Source: Hydractinia symbiolongicarpus
Lineage: Eukaryota; Cnidaria; Hydrozoa; Anthoathecata; Hydractiniidae
Length of the DNA: 64,000 nucleotides
Direction of reading: 5' to 3'
NCBI RefSeq assembly: GCF_029227915.1
Contig: NC_079882.1
Location: 20,155,001-20,219,000 of the forward strand
Both the position numbers and the translations under genes were made by a program. The notes under the pieces are model-generated. The model worked only from the letters and a program-made list of their open reading frames with translations, did not search any database and was not told the origin of the DNA. Positions 61,122-64,000 of this stretch are shown here, piece after piece. Each line of letters begins with the position of its first letter. Within the stretch, counting starts at the first letter, position 1.

Positions 61122-61175
61122 AAGGGTGGCCATACCCTTTGCCTTAGCTTTATGCTATTAGGTATGGTCTCCCTT
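61122..61175 (+). other. Conserved-looking 3' UTR stem-loop of the LINE
   Basis: AAGGGTGGCCATACC (61122-61136) pairs with GGTATGGTCTCCCTT (61161-61175) with two weak positions, around a 24-base loop. In several LINE clades a 3' stem-loop is what the reverse transcriptase recognises; that role here is inferred. Confidence 0.6.
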
Positions 61176-61312
61176 CAATAGCATTATATATTTTAATTTT
61201 GTTACCCTGACTAATTATGATATTTATTTTCTTTTTCTTTATATTTATTTTCTTTTAATTTTAATTGTATATATATAACTGCTATTGATAAATAAAATAT
61301 CTATCATGCTCA

Positions 61313-61910
61313 TTTATAGATTTTTAACCAACTTAGCATCAGCGTTTTTTTTTTCACTTGATAATTTCAATCATCACAGTCGGTTTTATTTTTAGCATGA
61401 ACATATGCCAACATTACGTCATGTTGTAGCTCTTCTATATTTACATTAAAATAAGATTTCACAAATTCCCCTTAAAGGTAGCTACTTTTTTCCCTTTTTG
61501 ACTACTACCTAACAAATGTATTAGAGAATATTTACAATATTATCATGATTAGCGAATGTCTTTAACAATGTTTAGATATTCATTCCTGAACCAAATTATT
61601 AAATTGCTCTATCTTCTCATACAAGCGCGAAATTGACCAACCTCGTAAAACAGATCAATTTTGTACAAAGTAATGAGTTTAGTTTACTTGATTAGCAGCT
61701 CGTATAAAGTTTATTGCATTGATCCACAAAGTTAATGGTTTTCTTCAGTCAGTGGAAAGGGTTTTTTTAGGTCTAATCTTCTAATAGGCAAGTTCACAAA
61801 ACACAAACATGAGATCCTATAAAAATCCATTAGCAACATGAGAGTAAACAAACAAAACAAATTTCCTGTTCTCCAAACACCACTAAATAGGGGAAATAAA
61901 TTGTGCCTAA
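61313..61910. other. Intergenic, nothing recognisable
   Basis: AT-rich DNA after the LINE; no frames, splice chains or clear repeats. Confidence 0.4.
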
Positions 61911-62518
61911 AGGTGGTGATACACGATCCGATTAATCAAATTCGATTTGTCGAAATCATACGGAGCATTAAAATTAAATCGAAACTTAACAGGTGGCAAG
62001 GTGATGATACACAATCCAATTAATGGAATTCGATTTATCGAAATATATTGAACATTGTTAAAAACTGGACAGATAATATCCTTTTGATAAAATGCCTTCA
62101 GAAGAAGACAGACTTGAACTTGCTGCTGTTACAGGCATTATTACAACAACTAAAAATTTGAGAAAACGTTAGAAATGGAGTGTGTTATTTGTTACTTTTC
62201 TGTTAATAAGCTTCATTCACTGATAAAAATCTCGTTGATTTCTGTTTCATCCTTTTTTGACGACATTATGTTTTTATAGTTCCTCTACTAATGTTTATTT
62301 TTATATAGAAACTCACATTTTTGATGCACAGATTTTAAGCATTTTGATTGATTAAAAACCTTTCGGTTAATCAAAAAAGTTGAACCGGTCCAACTTTTTA
62401 AAAATCGAATTCGACAAGGCTGAGCATGCCGATAGTATTTGATTTTTACATGATACACCATCTAATTACTCAAATTCAACTAATCGAATTCGATTAATCG
62501 GATCGTGCATCACTGCCC
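61911..62518. mobile_element. PIF/Harbinger-like MITE, 608 bp
   Basis: TAA lies on both sides (61908-61910 and 62519-62521). The left TIR is AGGTGGTGATACACGATCCG; the right, reversed, is GGGCAGTGATGCACGATCCG, and both continue GATTAATC. A three-base TAA/TTA duplication with GGGCAGTG-like ends is typical of PIF/Harbinger. A partial repeat of the left TIR (GGTGATGATACACAATCC) lies at 61999-62016. Non-coding. Confidence 0.72.
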
Positions 62519-63309
62519 TAACACACTTAGTAATCAAATCAAGTGGATGGTGCAGGTACTTTACAAAATGTTGTTGCACCTGCACCCCTATCCCCATTTA
62601 TGTGTGCAAACTGTCCCGCCCAGTGCCAGGCTTCGTTCCGGTGCGCCCTACAAAATGTTATGTATATAAAATTTCACCTTCTACCACCTTGTACACAAGA
62701 AATTTAGTTGATGAGAGTGCAAAAGTGTTCAATCCTTGTTTGCTTCTTGTTACTAAGATTGTCTAAATCAACAGCCCTATCTATATACATTTTTAAGCAG
62801 TCATTACATGATCTCCAAAGTTTGAAAACATGCTGTAATCTTCTAATATGCTAATAGCATTAAATACATCGTTGTATGATGGCATTGTTAACTTTCCATA
62901 AGGTATCAGATTATTTTTGGTATTTTGCCATTTCCATTTTTGTACGCTTCAAAAACCTTTTGTTTTTTTCCAGGTGGAAAGCGTATTAGGTGGGATGCCA
63001 AATAAATTTGCCACTTCCTTCTCCAACTCCAGCAAAGCTTTGTACTTTGTCTCCAAATTTTTATAAGCCCCCGGGGGCTTAATCGATCATTTACGGTATT
63101 TAATGCTTAAAGGAGAGGCGAACAAGAAACTATTTTGTGGCAGCCAGAAAATCAAATCAAAAAAGCGAAAAGAGGTCCTGGGGACGAGGTTGGAAAAGAT
63201 AAGAAATTATAAAATTTTGAAACAATTAAACATCGTTTTTATTTGAAGTACACTGCCATGCCATACATAGGCCAGGGGGAGGATTATAACACGAGCATTG
63301 CTGCTGTTT
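62519..63309. other. Intergenic, one GC-rich palindrome
   Basis: No gene. GCCCCCGGGGGC at about 63067-63078 is a perfect palindrome followed by TTAATCGATCATTTACGGTA, a sequence nearly repeated at about 63438-63456. Confidence 0.45.
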
Positions 63310-63456
63310 CGATTAAACGCCCCTTTTGATTAGGGGCGTTTATAAGAGGGGGCGTTTATAGGAGGGGGGCGTTTATTAAATATTTTGATATTTAGGGGGG
63401 CGTTTAATCAAGGGGGCGTTTATAAGAAGGGGGCGTTTAATCGATGCATTACGGTA
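63310..63456. repeat. Array of GGGGGCGTTTATAAGA-type units
   Basis: About six units of GGGGCGTTTATAA or GGGGCGTTTAATC in one direction, preceded by one inverted unit (ATTAAACGCCCC). It ends TTAATCGATGCATTACGGTA, matching the sequence after the palindrome at 63067, so both may belong to one element at about 63067-63456. Confidence 0.65.
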
Positions 63457-64000
63457 GTCGTAAGTAACTCCTGAGAGTTGCGTTTTTAGAACGCATGGTT
63501 GTAGAAATAATCAGACGACTATCGTAAATTCTCTAATTTGGCGCGTGTTCTTCTAATTAATGCATAGCACCAATTAAGGAAAAGCGTAATTTATTTCCGT
63601 CCAATTTCTAACGTGTAGTAGCCGAATTTTCAGAATAATTTATTTTCGTCTAATTATTAACCTGTAGCCGAACCATAATGATAAACATTTCTTGGTTGAA
63701 AAACAACACACATAACGAAGAGATTATTTTTAAAGAAGTTTTTAACTATCAATCTACAATCGTGGTCACAATATATTGGGACAAGACAACGAATTTCGAA
63801 GTTCACACACACATCTTGAACTTGTCAAAGTTCACTTGTTAATGTTCAGAGTGGACTTCTTATTTGGCAAATACGAAATTCTTAAAATGTGCTAGTTACT
63901 GTTGACGTCAGCAAGGCCATTAATCACGAATTTCAGGGCCTTCGTGGTCCCTAACGTGAATTATTTCGGTGTGCGGGCGTGCTAAAGAATGTGACTAGCA
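63457..64000. other. Intergenic, nothing recognisable
   Basis: AT-rich to the right edge, no supported gene. Confidence 0.4.

Larger units (their letters stand above)
56461..61312 (+). mobile_element. Near-complete CR1/L2-type LINE with two open ORFs
   Basis: A short 5' region (the left border near 56461 is a guess), ORF1, a 378-base spacer, ORF2 and a 3' UTR of about 300 bases ending AATAAAATATCTATC. ORF2 order is PHD finger, apurinic-type endonuclease, reverse transcriptase, C-terminal tail, with no RNase H, as in the CR1/L2/Crack/Daphne branch. Both ORFs lack stops, so it may be recent and possibly competent. No target duplication could be fixed, as is common in this clade. Confidence 0.85.

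Overview
This window is nuclear DNA of an animal, probably a cnidarian and perhaps a hydrozoan. The taxon is an inference from AT-richness, gene content and possible spliced-leader acceptors; no marker gene fixes it. The evidence for an animal genome is direct: genes split by short GT-AG introns, metazoan proteins (a diacylglycerol lipase of the endocannabinoid pathway, CDC37, a transgelin-like CH protein, CYP4-type P450s), and many eukaryotic transposons (non-LTR retrotransposon, tRNA-derived SINE, Helitrons, TIR elements).

Layout. 1-1814 (-): 5' part of a secreted Pmp-repeat beta-helix protein, cut by the window edge. 1.8-10.8 kb: gene-poor DNA with several short TIR elements. 10.8-21.4 kb (-): a 14-exon DAGLB-like sn-1 diacylglycerol lipase, rebuilt exon by exon into 717 residues, with a piggyBac-like element in intron 3. 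21.8-25.6 kb: a LINE scrap, then two abutting Helitron-like elements, the second split by a 1.5 kb TIR element. 27.3-32.1 kb (+): a multi-pass membrane protein I cannot assign to a family. 34.3-35.3 kb (-): a short CH-domain protein, convergent with the previous gene. 36.6-45.7 kb (-): CDC37, 11 exons, 367 residues, whose introns hold a SINE, a Helitron with a CTGT microsatellite, foldback hairpins and a decayed coding stretch. 46.8-50 kb: repeats and a reverse-transcriptase remnant. 51.2-55.6 kb (-): two intronless CYP4-type P450 copies in tandem, the downstream one frameshifted. 56.5-61.3 kb (+): a LINE with both ORFs open. 61.3-64 kb: a Harbinger-like MITE and a GC-rich array.

The genes do not form an operon or pathway; they are separate animal loci among repeats. 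Exon borders were set by GT-AG sites and reading phase. The DAGLB, CDC37 and CH models close in frame with no unexplained bases. The membrane-protein gene needs one microexon whose position is uncertain. I found no anti-phage system, CRISPR, toxin system or viral gene. The points most worth checking are the unassigned membrane protein, the long CDC37-intron hairpin, the Helitron nest, the mosaic P450 pair and the acceptor-like sites just upstream of most start codons.
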